Assembly: GCA_963576735.1 (NCBI GenBank)
Contig: OY755178.1
Span: 19,587,645-19,651,644 of the forward strand
Direction: 5' to 3'
Origin: Bedellia somnulentella
Taxonomy: Eukaryota; Arthropoda; Insecta; Lepidoptera; Bedelliidae
Length of the DNA stretch: 64,000 nucleotides
The translations under genes and the position numbers were made by a program. The notes under the pieces are model-generated. The model was not told where the DNA came from. It saw only the letters and a list, made by a program, of their open reading frames with translations, and made no database searches. This document shows, in pieces, positions 10,882 to 20,811 of the stretch (its first letter is position 1; the number at the start of each line of letters is the position of its first letter).

Positions 10882-11120
10882 TTTACATACATATACTCAC
10901 GGCAATAAATGCTTAGAAGGGGTAGCCAGAGCTTACGAATAAGAAATTCCTCAGCCACTTTTGGAAAGTTGAGTGGGGAAAAGATGGTAAATAAAGGTTG
11001 TTGGTGATGGGTCTCCAACCGCATCGCCCAACGTTCCCTTAAAAGCCCCAATACCGTTAGTCGCCGTACAACCACGGGAAGAAATGGGGTAGCGCTATTC
11101 TAAGCCGGCACTACACAGCA
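10882..11120 (-). mobile_element. Family A repeat, full length
   Basis: It runs from ACATACATATACTCACGGCA to GCCGGCACTACACAGCA. It forms an inverted pair with the next copy, heads facing each other across about 55 bp. Confidence 0.87.
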
Positions 11121-11175
11121 ATTTATTACGCATAATAATCAATATATCACAAAAATAAAAGTTATAATATTAGAG

Positions 11176-11335
11176 CTGCGTATTGTCAGCTTAGAATAGC
11201 ACTGCTCTATTTCTTCCGGTGGGTGTACATAAGAGGCGACTAAAGGTGTTGGGGCTTTAAGAGATTGTAGGGAGATGCGGTCAAAAGTAAAAAAAAGGCT
11301 TCCAAAATTGGCTGGGGAATTTCTAATTTAATTAT
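11176..11335 (+). mobile_element. Family A repeat, 3' part lost
   Basis: The head (TCAGCTTAGAATAGCACTGC) and GGTGGGTGTACATAAGAGGC are present. The copy dissolves after GAGATGCGGTC. Confidence 0.7.
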
Positions 11336-11446
11336 TAAATTTAATAATTAACATTTTTTAACGTCAAATATTTAAATTGACTGCCAATACCGTTGCTATT
11401 AAAGGTGTTTGTAAAGAGAAGAAGCTACGAGAAACTCCTTAAATTC

Positions 11447-11467
11447 ATATATATATATATATATATA
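11447..11467. repeat. (AT)n microsatellite
   Basis: An uninterrupted AT dinucleotide run of about 21 bp. Confidence 0.95.
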
Positions 11468-11469
11468 CA

Positions 11470-11934
11470 TATTTAAATGTAATTCATATAATATTGTATT
11501 TGACATACTAACTTCTTTTTTAAAGTTTCTCCATGCGACTAGACCAAACAACAGTTTGACATAATTAAACCAATTTTTTCCATTACAAAAACCAATCACA
11601 TACCGTGGGTGTGTTCGCCACCGGGTAACCAGAGACCTGCAGGTCGAGATATCACTCAGCGAGTTCGCACCACGCCGCGCCGCACGTGCGGTATCGAGTT
11701 ACGACTTACCATATCACTTACAACTACATTACTTAGCATAGCAGCTTAGAAGAACAGAACAGTGGCTTGGGTAGGTTCTGCTGAGAGGTTATAAAATGTT
11801 GTGATTGGTGGCCGATCTATTCGTTTTGTCCGCAACTAACTTTTAAATGATTTACGTGATGGATAGAAAAATACTCGTTTGTTCATGCTGTATATCCCAA
11901 AAAGCGTGGAAGGGGTACTATTACTCAGAGAACG
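11470..11934. other. No recognisable gene
   Basis: The only patch that stands out is a short CpG-rich stretch at 11655-11700 (CACGCCGCGCCGCACGTGCG). Confidence 0.4.
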
Positions 11935-12085
11935 CAATTTTTGCTTGGACAGTGTACACACGTGATATGGGGCAGTCGCCATGTTGTACGAATACACTGG
12001 CACATGAATGTGTAAAACTAAGCCATGTGGGTTCTCTTACTATTTTTTCCCTCACCTATAATATACACGATAAATTAAATAATTG
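11935..12085 (-). mobile_element. SINE-D, internal fragment
   Basis: It contains GGACAGTGTACACACGTGAT, a GTACGAATACACTGGCACAT block and AAGCCATGTGGGTTCTCTTA, all in the order of the family body. Both ends are lost. Confidence 0.75.
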
Positions 12086-12228
12086 TTCCACCCACATTAT
12101 GTGGCTGGATATTTGTTTTGAGCTTTTTTTGTATTTATTTGGTCGTACAGAAAAAGGTTTATTTATTTCATTAAGGTACAGTAACAGAATACAGACTATA
12201 CAACATAATACATTACATTTACAAAACT

Positions 12229-12476
12229 GCTGTGTAGTGTCGGCTTAGAATAGCACTACCCCATTTCTTCCGGTGGGTGTACGTAAGAGGCGACTAACGG
12301 TATTAGGGCTTTTAAGGGATTTTTGGGCGATGCGGTTGGAGACCCATCACCAACAACCTTTACTTTACCATCTTTTCCCCACTCAAGTTTCCAAAAGTGG
12401 CTGAGGAATTTCTAATTCCTTAGCTCTGGCTACCCCTTCTTGGGATTTATAGCCGTGAGTATATGTATGTCTGTAT
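12229..12476 (+). mobile_element. Family A repeat, full length
   Basis: The head is CTGTGTAGTGTCGGCTTAGA and the tail is GTGAGTATATGTATGTCTG. It is one of the best-preserved copies and is useful as a reference for the family. Confidence 0.9.
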
Positions 12477-12696
12477 TTACAAAACCTCATTTCAAGTCTG
12501 TTTTCCAATTAATACTGTACACAACATTCACAAGACATGATTGAGATTTACACAAAATATCTGTTTAATAGGATTAAATTATTACTGTTATTATTTATAT
12601 GATTTTTTTTTGTTTATATAATTATGGTAATTAGCTTAAAGGTATTAACTTAACTTAAAAATAAAATATTTACAAATTAAAAACTAATAGTACTAT

Positions 12697-13083
12697 TTAC
12701 AATTTTAAACTATTTACAAAAATTAAGAGCTTCATTTTAACAATGTATTTTTGAACGATACGTTCGTTCAATGAGCAATCAAATATATCCATTTCCATGC
12801 TATAACAGTTGTATAACTGACACATGCTTCGCAGAGGATGATTCTGGCTTATATTATTTTTAAATGTTGGAAAAGTAAATAAACTTTGATTTTGGATTGA
12901 CCGCGATGGCACTTTGATTTGTAATTGGCCTAAAAGGGAACTGTCAAAATTTCCATTAGCAATTTTATGAAGAGTACAGAGATCTATTATTTGTCTTCGC
13001 GTTTCAATCGTTTTAAGATGGAAATGCCGTAATCGGTCTTCGTATTTGGGTAGTTTCCGTCTCATACCAAATCTAAAGCACAC
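12697..13083 (-). pseudogene. LINE-2 C-terminal region
   Basis: 128 open codons carry FGMRRKLPKYEDRLRHF, RRQIIDLCTLHKIANG and SMCQLYNCYSME, matching the LINE fragment at 46087-46578. Upstream coding for a DLGVYFDSKLSF motif lies around 13290-13350 but is separated by stops and frameshifts. Confidence 0.8.
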
Positions 13084-13371
13084 CGATCTTATAAATCGAC
13101 GTTGAATTGACTCAATCCTATCAATATGGGTTTTGTATATTGGGTATCATACTGGTGAGCAGTATTCCAAAATACTTAAAACCAAATATATGAACAGTAT
13201 TATCCATGATTCAGGATTTTTAAATGGTTAAGAGTTTCAAAGTACATATGAAAAAAATATATTCGCCTTTAAGCAAACATAATCATAGTGTGCTCTAAAA
13301 GATAATTTAGAATCAAAATATACTCCTAAATCACATACAACATTGACACGCGAAAGAAGGCAGGTATTTAT

Positions 13372-13818
13372 TTAGTAGTTATATGATTTGGGATTCTGGC
13401 TATTGCTGAAAGATATTATTTGACATTTATCGGTATTGAGCGTCATTCCGTTAAGAGAACACCAATCAACGACAGTATCGATATCATTTAGGAGTTCAAT
13501 GCAGTCAATTTCACTAAGTATATGCGTATATATTTTAATGTCGTCTGCGTAAGCCAAACAGTGACTTTTTATGATTTTCAGCAAATCATTGATGAATATA
13601 ATAAATAAGAGCGGTCCCAGATTGGAACTCTGAGGTACTCCAGAAAGTGGAACAAAAATTTCGGAGTCATAACCATTCACTGATACTAATTGTGACCTAT
13701 TCAAAAGGTAGGATGTTAACCAGAAGTGTAGATTCCCATGAATACCTAAATGATACGCCTTAGCTAGGACAATATAATGGTTAACTAAATCAAATGCCTT
13801 CCGAAAGTCCGCATACAT
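13372..13818 (-). pseudogene. LINE-2 reverse transcriptase palm
   Basis: 148 codons with YADFRKAFDLVNH (first catalytic Asp region), LSGVPQSSNLGPLLF in place of the usual GVPQGS, and the catalytic YADDIKIY. The substitution in the PQG motif would by itself be expected to harm RT activity. Coding resumes upstream of the AT-rich insert. Confidence 0.85.
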
Positions 13819-13863
13819 TGCATCTAGTTGTATTTTTTCATTAAATGAGTCACAAAGGAAAGA

Positions 13864-14068
13864 ACTATTTATTTATTTATTTGAGAAACAAACGGTACAC
13901 AATATTTCAAATAAGATAAAAATACAGAGAAGTTCTTGACCTATAAAGTTTCTACCAATTGTTATACAGACGATACAGAAAAACGCAAATTAAAATAACT
14001 AATGAAAACAAAACAATATACATCAGTTGTAATATGGATAATATAAACAGATGATGAACTATATATAA
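13864..14068. mobile_element. AT-rich insert in LINE-2 RT
   Basis: About 200 bp starting with (TATT)n and containing no coding sequence separates two contiguous parts of the RT reading. It is therefore an insertion, but it has no termini I can assign. Confidence 0.5.
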
Positions 14069-14237
14069 GAAGGTTTGTAAGTGTTGACTTTCCAGAAACG
14101 AAACCATGTTGAATTGGGCTGATCATATTCTTGAGATGTTGATAGAAACTTTTGCAAAACAGTTGAGTATACTTATGGGGCGGTAATTAGATATGTGTTC
14201 CTTTTTACCAGATTTGTAAACGGGGACTATTCTAGCA

Positions 14238-14536
14238 TAATTTAATGTTTTTTGACATGAATTCCTCATGTGCGGATGAAAAATTTCGACACTGGCGGGG
14301 TTCGAACCCGCGACCTTCGGGTATACGCCCCCGTCGCTCTGCCAACTGAGCTACAGTGTCAGTTGGCATCCAGCGCGAAATTTCTCTATCCTTTGTTTCT
14401 TTTTTACACGTTCAAGTAGTGTTTGCGTTTCCTACCTCGTACCGCGACCTTCGGGGGCGTATACCCGAAGGTCGCGGGTTCGAACCCCGCCAGTGTCGAA
14501 ATTTTTCTTTCCTTTAATAACATCTTTTATTTATGA
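14238..14536 (-). mobile_element. SINE-B inverted dimer (foldback) copy 3, in LINE-2
   Basis: It is flanked by the 13-bp duplication GACTATTCTAGCA (14225-14237 and 14537-14549). On the - strand the sequence begins with an inverted tail plus the 3' half of the head, then GAGGTAGGAAACGC, a complete upstream module and a complete head. It ends at the terminal ACATTAAAT, with part of the tail deleted. Head subtype is GACACTG...CAGTGTC. Confidence 0.9.
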
Positions 14537-14872
14537 GACTATTCTAGCAGTTTTCCATTTATTCGGAAATACACCAGTGCTTAGTGATTTATTAAAAATA
14601 AGACACAATGGTTTAGCCAAAGCAGAACTACATGATCGCACAAAAATGGGGGGAATATTATCAGGTCCAGATCCTTTTGAAATATTGATTAATTTAAGTT
14701 GCGAAAGAACATTATCTGTAGTTAACCGAATACTGCTAATTACAGTGTCACCCTCAGGAAAGTTTGGAAAGTAATTATTAAATGTGCTGGTAGAGTACAC
14801 TGAGGAAAAGTAGTTAGCAAACATTTGCACGATGTTGTCTCCTCTATTAGCTACTTGATTATTGTAAGTCAT
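14537..14872 (-). pseudogene. LINE-2 pre-RT region
   Basis: The frame includes FANYFSSVYS, a LKLINISKGSGPDNIPPIFV segment and FPNKWKTARIVS. These are the standard N-terminal RT landmarks of jockey/CR1-like LINEs. The frame runs into the SINE-B insertion at its end. Confidence 0.85.
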
Positions 14873-14967
14873 ATTTTTTCTGTTTTCTTCTTAACCTCAT
14901 TCTTATTTCTCTTATATTCATCTTCACTATTCTTCACTACATCATCTCATCATCAATTTTTCTTTTA

Positions 14968-15213
14968 CATACATACATATACTCACGGCTATAAATCCCT
15001 TAACGGGGTAGCCAGAGCTTTGGAATGAGAAATGCCTCAGCCACTTTTGGAAGTTGATTGGGGAAAAGATGGTAATAATAAATGTTTTTGGTGACGGGTC
15101 TCCAACCACATCGCCCAAAAATGACTTAAAAAGCCCCTATACCCTTAGTCGCCTCTTACGATCACCCACGGGTAGAAATGGGGTAGTGTTACTCTAAGCC
15201 GACACTACACAGC
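14968..15213 (-). mobile_element. Family A repeat, full length
   Basis: From ACATACATACATATACTCAC to TAAGCCGACACTACACAGCA, followed directly by SINE-B. It belongs to a subtype with CCCTATACCCTTAGTCGCC and CGATCACCCACGGGTAG. Confidence 0.88.
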
Positions 15214-15535
15214 ACAACAAGATTAAAATTATGTGATAGTTAGGCGTTTTCAACATTTGCATTCTATCTGAAAAGATAGACAAGTGACCTTCCGATATAG
15301 TAAAAATGCGGAGGTAGGAAACGCAAACACTACTTAAACGTGTAAAAGAAATAAAGGATAGAAGAATTTCGCACTGGCAGCCAATTGACACGGTGGCTCA
15401 GTTGGCAGAGCGTCGGGGCGTATACCCGAGGTCGCGGGTTCGATTCCCGCCTGTGTCGAAATTTTTCTTTCCTTTATTTATTCTTTATTTATTAGTAATA
15501 ATCCCCACATGAGGTTTCATGAACAAAAAGATTTA
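15214..15535 (+). mobile_element. SINE-B, complete single unit
   Basis: This is the only simple, non-inverted monomer here. The order is: upstream module (TATGTGATAGTTAGGCG to AAAGGATAGAAGAATTTCGC), tRNA-like head 15387-15457, tail TTTCTTTCCTTTATTTATTC, terminal AACAAAAAGATTTAAA. The head keeps a cloverleaf: a 7-bp acceptor stem GACACGG/CTGTGTC with one G-T pair, D stem GCTC/GAGC, anticodon stem TCGGG/CCCGA with loop GCGTATA, and T arm GCGGG/CCCGC. Boxes A (15394-15405) and B (15437-15447) are intact. Confidence 0.88.
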
Positions 15536-15875
15536 AATCTCGACCAGATAGCTGTAAATGGGCCAAGTTGTGAAACCTCTTTTTCCTTGCGCTTCGTTTC
15601 ATTTACACACAGAAAATCTAGTTTTCTTAAAAACTTTTACTAGAAACTCATTCGGTCCCCACGAAATGCAAGGGTATATTGTCCGTCTAGCCAGAGCCCC
15701 GCTTGACTGCGGCACGCTAACGACCAGGCTCACCCCTGGGCCCACATCCCTCGGCACGACAGACCTTGGATTTGTGTAAGGGCGAAGATGAAAAAGCCCT
15801 ATTCCCTTAGTCGGCTTCTACGAGACACCCACGGGAAGAGATGGGGTAGTGCTATTCTATGCCGATATTACACAG
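15536..15875 (-). pseudogene. LINE-A 5' end fragment (5' UTR and start of endonuclease)
   Basis: 15540-15830 matches the 5' part of the long LINE-A copy at 61600-62087: CCAAGTTGTGAAACCTCTTT against CCAAGTTGCGAGACCTCTTT, plus GGGCGAAGATG and AAGCCCT. Unlike that copy it continues to a 5' terminus, reading CACCCACGGGAAGAGATGGG and a GATATTACACAGCA end. That terminus is the head sequence of family A. It is the key locus linking family A to LINE-A. Confidence 0.75.
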
Positions 15876-16109
15876 CAAATTTTATTATAATTTCATTATT
15901 ATATATAATGTTATACTCAATGCACTTATATTAACTACGAAAAACGGGTAACATGAAGTAAACTAATGCGTTAATGTTATTAAGATCACCTCGCCGTATA
16001 TTTTGGCCTCCATTGGTTCGTCCTGGTGATACATAAAGCTGTCTGCATAAATGCAAAACGTGTTCAAGTACCGAAGTAGTTAATTATAGCCGTGAGTGTT
16101 ATACGTGAA

Positions 16110-16293
16110 TGAGTTAGACCTGTCTTTCCAGTGAGGGGTGCGGGGTGCGGGTGCTGCGTGTCACGTGACGGCGCGCGGGCGGTCGATGACTCCCGATGAC
16201 GTCACCAACTAGTGCCTCCTCTCTATCGGAATTGCGCTCGTCAGCCAGCGGAGCCGTGTGACGTCATAGGAACGCGAATATAGGATAGGTCAG
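16110..16293 (+). promoter_or_regulatory. CpG-rich promoter-like block with two CREs and a CLEAR-type E-box
   Basis: A sharply GC-rich block in AT-rich DNA. It contains GTCACGTGAC (16160-16169, the palindromic bHLH-zip/CLEAR type) and two complete TGACGTCA palindromes (16197-16204 and 16259-16266), spaced 62 bp. It ends in a good splice donor TCAG|GTACGT, with the exon edge at 16293. Non-repeat sequence. The pattern fits a promoter plus first non-coding exon on the + strand. The target gene is unknown; the SLC26 gene is 26 kb away. Confidence 0.45.
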
Positions 16294-16589
16294 GTACGTA
16301 TAGTGTAAACTTTAATTTTACCACAAGCATCACTGCGTATCAGGTTTGAGTTGAAATTAAATTAGTTTAATTCTAATTTTAAATAACTTGAGCCGACTGG
16401 TATTTACCTTTCTTACTGTTTTTATATATTTGAAGGACATGTCAGGGATAAAAACCTACATACCAGTTTTAGAGCGATCTATGATTCTTAAAAAGTACAT
16501 GTTCGTTTAAATAAGCATTGATCTTTTCGCCCCTGTCGTATCTGAATAATGAAATGAATCAATGACAGTCCGAGTTACAACATATATCT

Positions 16590-17543
16590 TCTATACTTAT
16601 AATAAATCTGTAGAGAGGTCAATTCTGTACATGAAATATATTTTCAAAATAACTATCAGGTGGTGATTAGGGATCGATACTGATGCCAAAAATGCAATCA
16701 GTAAAATTTTTGTCTGTCTGTCTGTCGGTTTGTATGTTCCTTATGGAAACAAAAACTACTCGACGGATTTTAACGAAACTTGGTACAATTATTCTCCATA
16801 CTCCTGGGCAGGTTTTTGTATACTTTCCAGCAGAGTAGTAAAGGGGAATTTTGGGAAATTTTGGGAAAACGGGAGAAGTTACTACATTTTTTAAGCTTCC
16901 GTCGCGTGTGCAGCCTTAATGGTTAAACTTACATAGAAATCACGTATGACGGAAATAATCTTCATAAAATTATCTAAAAAAAAATCCTCAACAGTTTATG
17001 TCTATCTTTTACGGTTGACTCACAATAACACGTGTAATTCCTGATAGCTTAGCAGTTCGGAACATTCTGATTATATTTGTTTACTCTTACGTTTGTAAAC
17101 CTCTCACTCATCCCTAATTTAAAAAAGGTAACATTATTACCTATTCAATAAAAAAAGAATCATAGAAATCGGTAGAGAAACACCGAAATTATACATAAAA
17201 TAAGCCATCGCGCCCGTGACCAAAACCGAATCGTTACTAATTTACATATAACATACTAGATGGCGCCAGTAGTTGCATCCTACAACACGTAATGATTTAT
17301 TTTTTAGATTGTTATAAATACTTTATAGCGTTTTATTCCAAAATTTGCTATTAAACGGAAATACTGAACCGTTCATTGAAGCGCATTAAAAATCACCAAA
17401 CTACACTGTTTAGGGAGTGCTATAAATTTAATAAATTGAAAACATTGCGCTGAATTTCACAATGCTTGAGCAGTGACTAAAGAAAGAAACCTCAGATATT
17501 TAAAAAACAACGCTACCCGTGCGAAGCTGGGACGATCCACTAG
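16590..17543 (+). mobile_element. Non-autonomous Helitron, copy 2
   Basis: It has the same termini as 4130-4654: TCTATACTTATAATAAATC at the 5' end, CCCGTGCGAAGCTGGG and CTAG followed by T at the 3' end. The (GTCT)n tract is shorter and an extra ~430 bp of internal sequence is present (from about 16850). No Rep/helicase coding. Confidence 0.83.
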
Positions 17544-17639
17544 TAAATTAATAAGTTGCCACTCTTCATTATTTGCGAGGGTGTTAAAAATAAACAGTGG
17601 TAATAAAAATCATCATTATGCGATTCATTAAGAGTTGCA

Positions 17640-17875
17640 ATGTAGCTTACAATGTCACTACCCCTTTCTACCGGTGTCGTAATAGGCGATTAAGGGTATG
17701 GGGTTATTTTAGGTTGTTTTTGGGGGATGCATTTGAGACCCACCACCAACGATACTTATTATTTTTACTATCTTGTTCCCTATCAACTTCAAATTTTGGC
17801 TGAGGAGTTTGGAGCTCTGTAGCTTTTGCTACCCCTTTTTGGTATTTATGGCCGTGGGAATATGTATGAATGTAA
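17640..17875 (+). mobile_element. Family A repeat, diverged
   Basis: GTCACTACCCCTTTCTACCG at the left, GGATGCATTTGAGACCCACC in the middle and TATGGCCGTGGGAATATGTA at the tail. The 5' head is partly lost. Confidence 0.8.
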
Positions 17876-18194
17876 TAAGAGTTGGTTACAAAATAACTAA
17901 AATACAAGATAGTTCTTTTACCCATTCATGCCGCTGGGGGTAAGTAATGAAGTAGATTTAGTAATTAAACCTTGTGATAGCGAGCTTCGTTCTCGTGCGC
18001 GCCCTGGCAGGGGCCGCTCTTTTAGTTTAATATAGAGTTGATTAGAGGATATAAAACATCTCTATAATCTTGAAATCAAAATTGTCTGCACTAGTGCGAA
18101 GTGAACCCGTGACACGTAAAACTTATAAAGCTTGAAAACCATTTGGTTTAACATAATTGACGAAGTATCTACATAAAATCAAAATATGTACGTT
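17876..18194. other. No recognisable gene
   Basis: A small GC patch at 17980-18020 (GTGCGCGCCCTGGCAGGGGC). Nothing else is seen. Confidence 0.4.
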
Positions 18195-18450
18195 TACAAC
18201 GTAATAATGACAACCAAGATAGCTCAATGTGAAGAAAACATCGTGAGGAAACCCACATGGCTAAGTTGTACTTTGTCATGTGACAGTGTATTCGTACAAA
18301 ACGGCGATAGGCCTGCCCCCTATCACGTGAGTACATTATCCAAGCAAAATGTGGGTACTCTCAACACCTAGTGACAAATGTCACGTGATGCTCAGAATTA
18401 TTAGTACCTGTGCTAACCCCTTCGGGGATATACGGCGTGAACGTTTGAGT
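18195..18450 (+). mobile_element. SINE-D, head deleted
   Basis: After a remnant GATAGCTCAATG (box A) it jumps to GAAGAAAACATCGTGAGGAA and then follows the family to GGGGATATACGGCGTGAACG. Box B and the middle of the head are missing. Confidence 0.8.
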
Positions 18451-18590
18451 TTCAGTGCTCAAAAAGTCTGGCGACCGAAGTATAAACAATAAAAGGCTTC
18501 TATGAAATGCTTAATAGATGTAACTGAAGCTGTATAGATTTGCCAGGATCATATAAAGTGTAACTAATTGCCTGTGTATATATTGGTATG
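18451..18590 (+). pseudogene. LINE-A 3' scrap
   Basis: It contains CTCAAAAAGTCTGGCGACCG, a degenerate AATAAAAGGCTTCTATGAAA and TTTGCCAGGATCATATAAAG, the same order as the LINE-A C-terminus at 735-1175. Highly mutated. Confidence 0.7.
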
Positions 18591-18616
18591 TTTGTATATA
18601 CGAGTACATCTGTCCT

Positions 18617-18944
18617 CACAGCCCATATATGTCCCCACCAAGGGGCTCGACACTACCCTATATATATAGGGCGATTTGGCCTTAGTCTACCACGCTGGCC
18701 AATTGCGGTTTGGCAGACTAACGACTACTACCATGATAGTAGCCGGGACCAACGGTTTAACGTGCCCTCCGAAGCACGGAATCATCTTAATTTTCGTATA
18801 ATCAGGTGATTCAAGCCTGCAATATCCTTCCAGACTGGGTTAAATCTTACAAATTAAATTTGTACTGGTATCCACCCCCCGGGGATCGAACCCGAGATCT
18901 CCGTTCTTGAAACCAAGCGCTTAACTCTAGACCACGGAGGCAGT
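18617..18944 (-). mobile_element. SINE-C, full length
   Basis: The tRNA-like head is at the right end. On the - strand it reads ACTGCCTCCGTGGTCTAGAG (box A region) and GGGTTCGATCCCCGG (box B). The body ends at the left with GCCCATATATGTCCCC. About 328 bp. Confidence 0.87.
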
Positions 18945-19109
18945 TCTACATACAGAGTACATCTGTATCTACCAGTAAAAGTCGCATTATTTTCGTTCTA
19001 TCATCACAACATAGTACTCGTATAAAACAAAGTCGCCTTCTCTGTCCCTTTGTACAGTTCAATCTTTAGAACTACGCAACGGATTTTGAAGTAGAGTGAT
19101 TGAAGAGGA

Positions 19110-19375
19110 AGGTTTATATGTTTTTTTTATTAACCTATTGTGTCCCACTGCTGGGCAAAGGTCTCTCCCTGGATTTTCCCGGTCATCGGTCATCCCGCCA
19201 TCTCCTTCTTGGTCTGCCTCTGCGCCGGCAGTCGTTGCTAGGAACCCATTGGGTTACATTTTTAGCCCACCTGTCCGGCGGCATACGGCAGACATGCCCC
19301 GCCCAGTCCCACTTCAGTTTGGCTGTCTTAGCACCCTCGTCGGCTATTTGAGTTTGAGGATTGGATTATATGTTT
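19110..19375 (-). pseudogene. LINE 3'-end fragment
   Basis: Read on the - strand it encodes a GHVCRMPPDRWAKNVTQW-like stretch followed by a basic RRRGRPRRRWRDD motif, then reaches the ...QQWDTIG end. This is the classic C-terminus of a widespread insect LINE. The + strand open frames over it are shadows. Confidence 0.8.
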
Positions 19376-20313
19376 AATAATATTAATTTAATAGTGGAAA
19401 ACCAAATAGGTTTCCAATGTGATATTTATAAAAATTATAAGTATTGTAATATATCTCTTATGGATATCCCATTATATAGTTTTTTTGTGACAAATAATAG
19501 GTAATTTACGAAGGGATTTAAACCGATGCAGTATACATTTTTATCCAATTCTAAATATAAGATCTTTTACAGCGTATGATTTAAATGAATATTGGCGAAA
19601 ATATTACTTATATAAAATTTACGGGACGTGGCGTTTACCGGTGGTACCGGCCGGCCGGGGCGGGCGGGCGGCGGCGCGGCAAAGTGTCTATGAATATTGG
19701 AGCCTATTTCTCAACTCTGGACATAACAGTCGCATGAAAATTGATTTGTCAAAACTATGTACATTAGACGGACGAAATTCATCCCTAAAGAGGTAAAATG
19801 AGGAGTATAATATGTTCTGTACACTATCACGTCTGAACTAAAGAAAAGGTTCTGATGATGATTTGTATCACGCAGACGAAGTTACGCGGATCAACAAGTT
19901 TTATTTATTTTAATCAAAATATTTTTTTAAATAGGTCTATCCGTTTCAGTGACAGTTCCGTTCGGACGGACAGACACTCGGCAAATATTTAAATTGTGTT
20001 TAGGTGTTTTACCGTGATCCAACAGACAATCCGTTTTTTTACATAACTTTTTTAACTGATAATGATTTTTCTTATTGTCAAGCAGTATTATTTCAAAATT
20101 TACTTATTTATTTATTCATTCATAAACATAACCATTACAGATTTAAACCCAATTCGGCTAATTGTACTGCGAGATCAAAGATTTAATAGGACCTGTGTTT
20201 ATAGCCTGATCTATATTTTTTCTTCTCTTTTTTTGACTGACTTCACCAAATGCTCATTGCATTATTCATGTTACAATGCCAACTAGTTGGTTTAAAAAAC
20301 GTAAAAAAATAAT
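19376..20313. other. Unassigned; one GC spike at 19621-19680
   Basis: AT-rich apart from an abrupt GC island (GGTACCGGCCGGCCGGGGCG followed by CGGGCGG repeats). No gene is supported. The island could be a promoter or low-complexity expansion. Confidence 0.4.
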
Positions 20314-20327
20314 TGTTTTTCATTGTA

Positions 20328-20616
20328 ATTTAATGTTTTTTTGACATGAATTCCTCATGTGGGGATTATTACTCATAAATAAAAGATGTTATTAAAGGAA
20401 AGAAAAATTTCGACACTGGCGGGGTTCGAACCCGCGACCTTCGCGACCGCGACCACTACTTGAACGTGTAAAAAAAAGAAACAAAGGATAGAGAAATTTC
20501 GCGCTGGATGCCAACTGACACTGTAGCTCAGTTGGCAGAGCGACGGGGGCGTATACCCGAAGGTCGCGGGTTCGAACCCCGCCAGTGTCGAAATTTTTCT
20601 TTCCTTTAATAACATC
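20328..20616 (-). mobile_element. SINE-B inverted dimer (foldback) copy 4
   Basis: Flanked by the 14-bp duplication TGTTTTTCATTGTA (20314-20327 and 20617-20630). On the - strand it starts with an inverted unit (partial tail, complete head, upstream module). This joins through GGTCGCGGTCGCGAAGGTCG to the 3' half of a head and a complete tail ending ACATTAAAT. The two arms can pair over the head 3' half and the tail. Confidence 0.9.
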
Positions 20617-20811
20617 TGTTTTTCATTGTACTGCATACTATTGTATCGTTACATTACAAATTATAAAATGTATAATATAGTTGCATTAGGTGAGACCTGT
20701 AAAAACTGTATTTCATGGCAAGATAAATAAATAAATATTTTACAAGTATGTGTAGAAGAGAAGAAGGTAATTTGGAAATACATGTTTTCTTTCTATAGAA
20801 CCTTATATATA

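Larger units (their letters stand above)
12600..14872 (-). mobile_element. LINE-2, 5'-truncated and split by two insertions
   Basis: Leftward RT coding is present in order from 14872 to 12697: the pre-RT region (14537-14872), fingers (about 14069-14224), palm (13372-13818) and thumb/C-terminal region (12697-13371, broken). A SINE-B foldback (14238-14536) and an AT-rich insert (about 13864-14068) interrupt it. The fragment at 46080-46790 is a close relative, sharing FGxRRKLxxYExR, ETRRQIxDLxTLHKI and HRMCQLYN. Confidence 0.82.

Noticed and set aside
15387..15457. A free-standing tRNA-Tyr-like gene (also at 2140-2215 and 20515-20590)
   Set aside because: The cloverleaf is embedded in a repeated unit with an upstream module and a shared tail, and copies have target duplications. 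It is a SINE head, not a cellular tRNA gene.
18617..18809. A short open frame with a protein-like start in SINE-C
   Set aside because: The frame lies wholly in repeat sequence that occurs elsewhere with stops.
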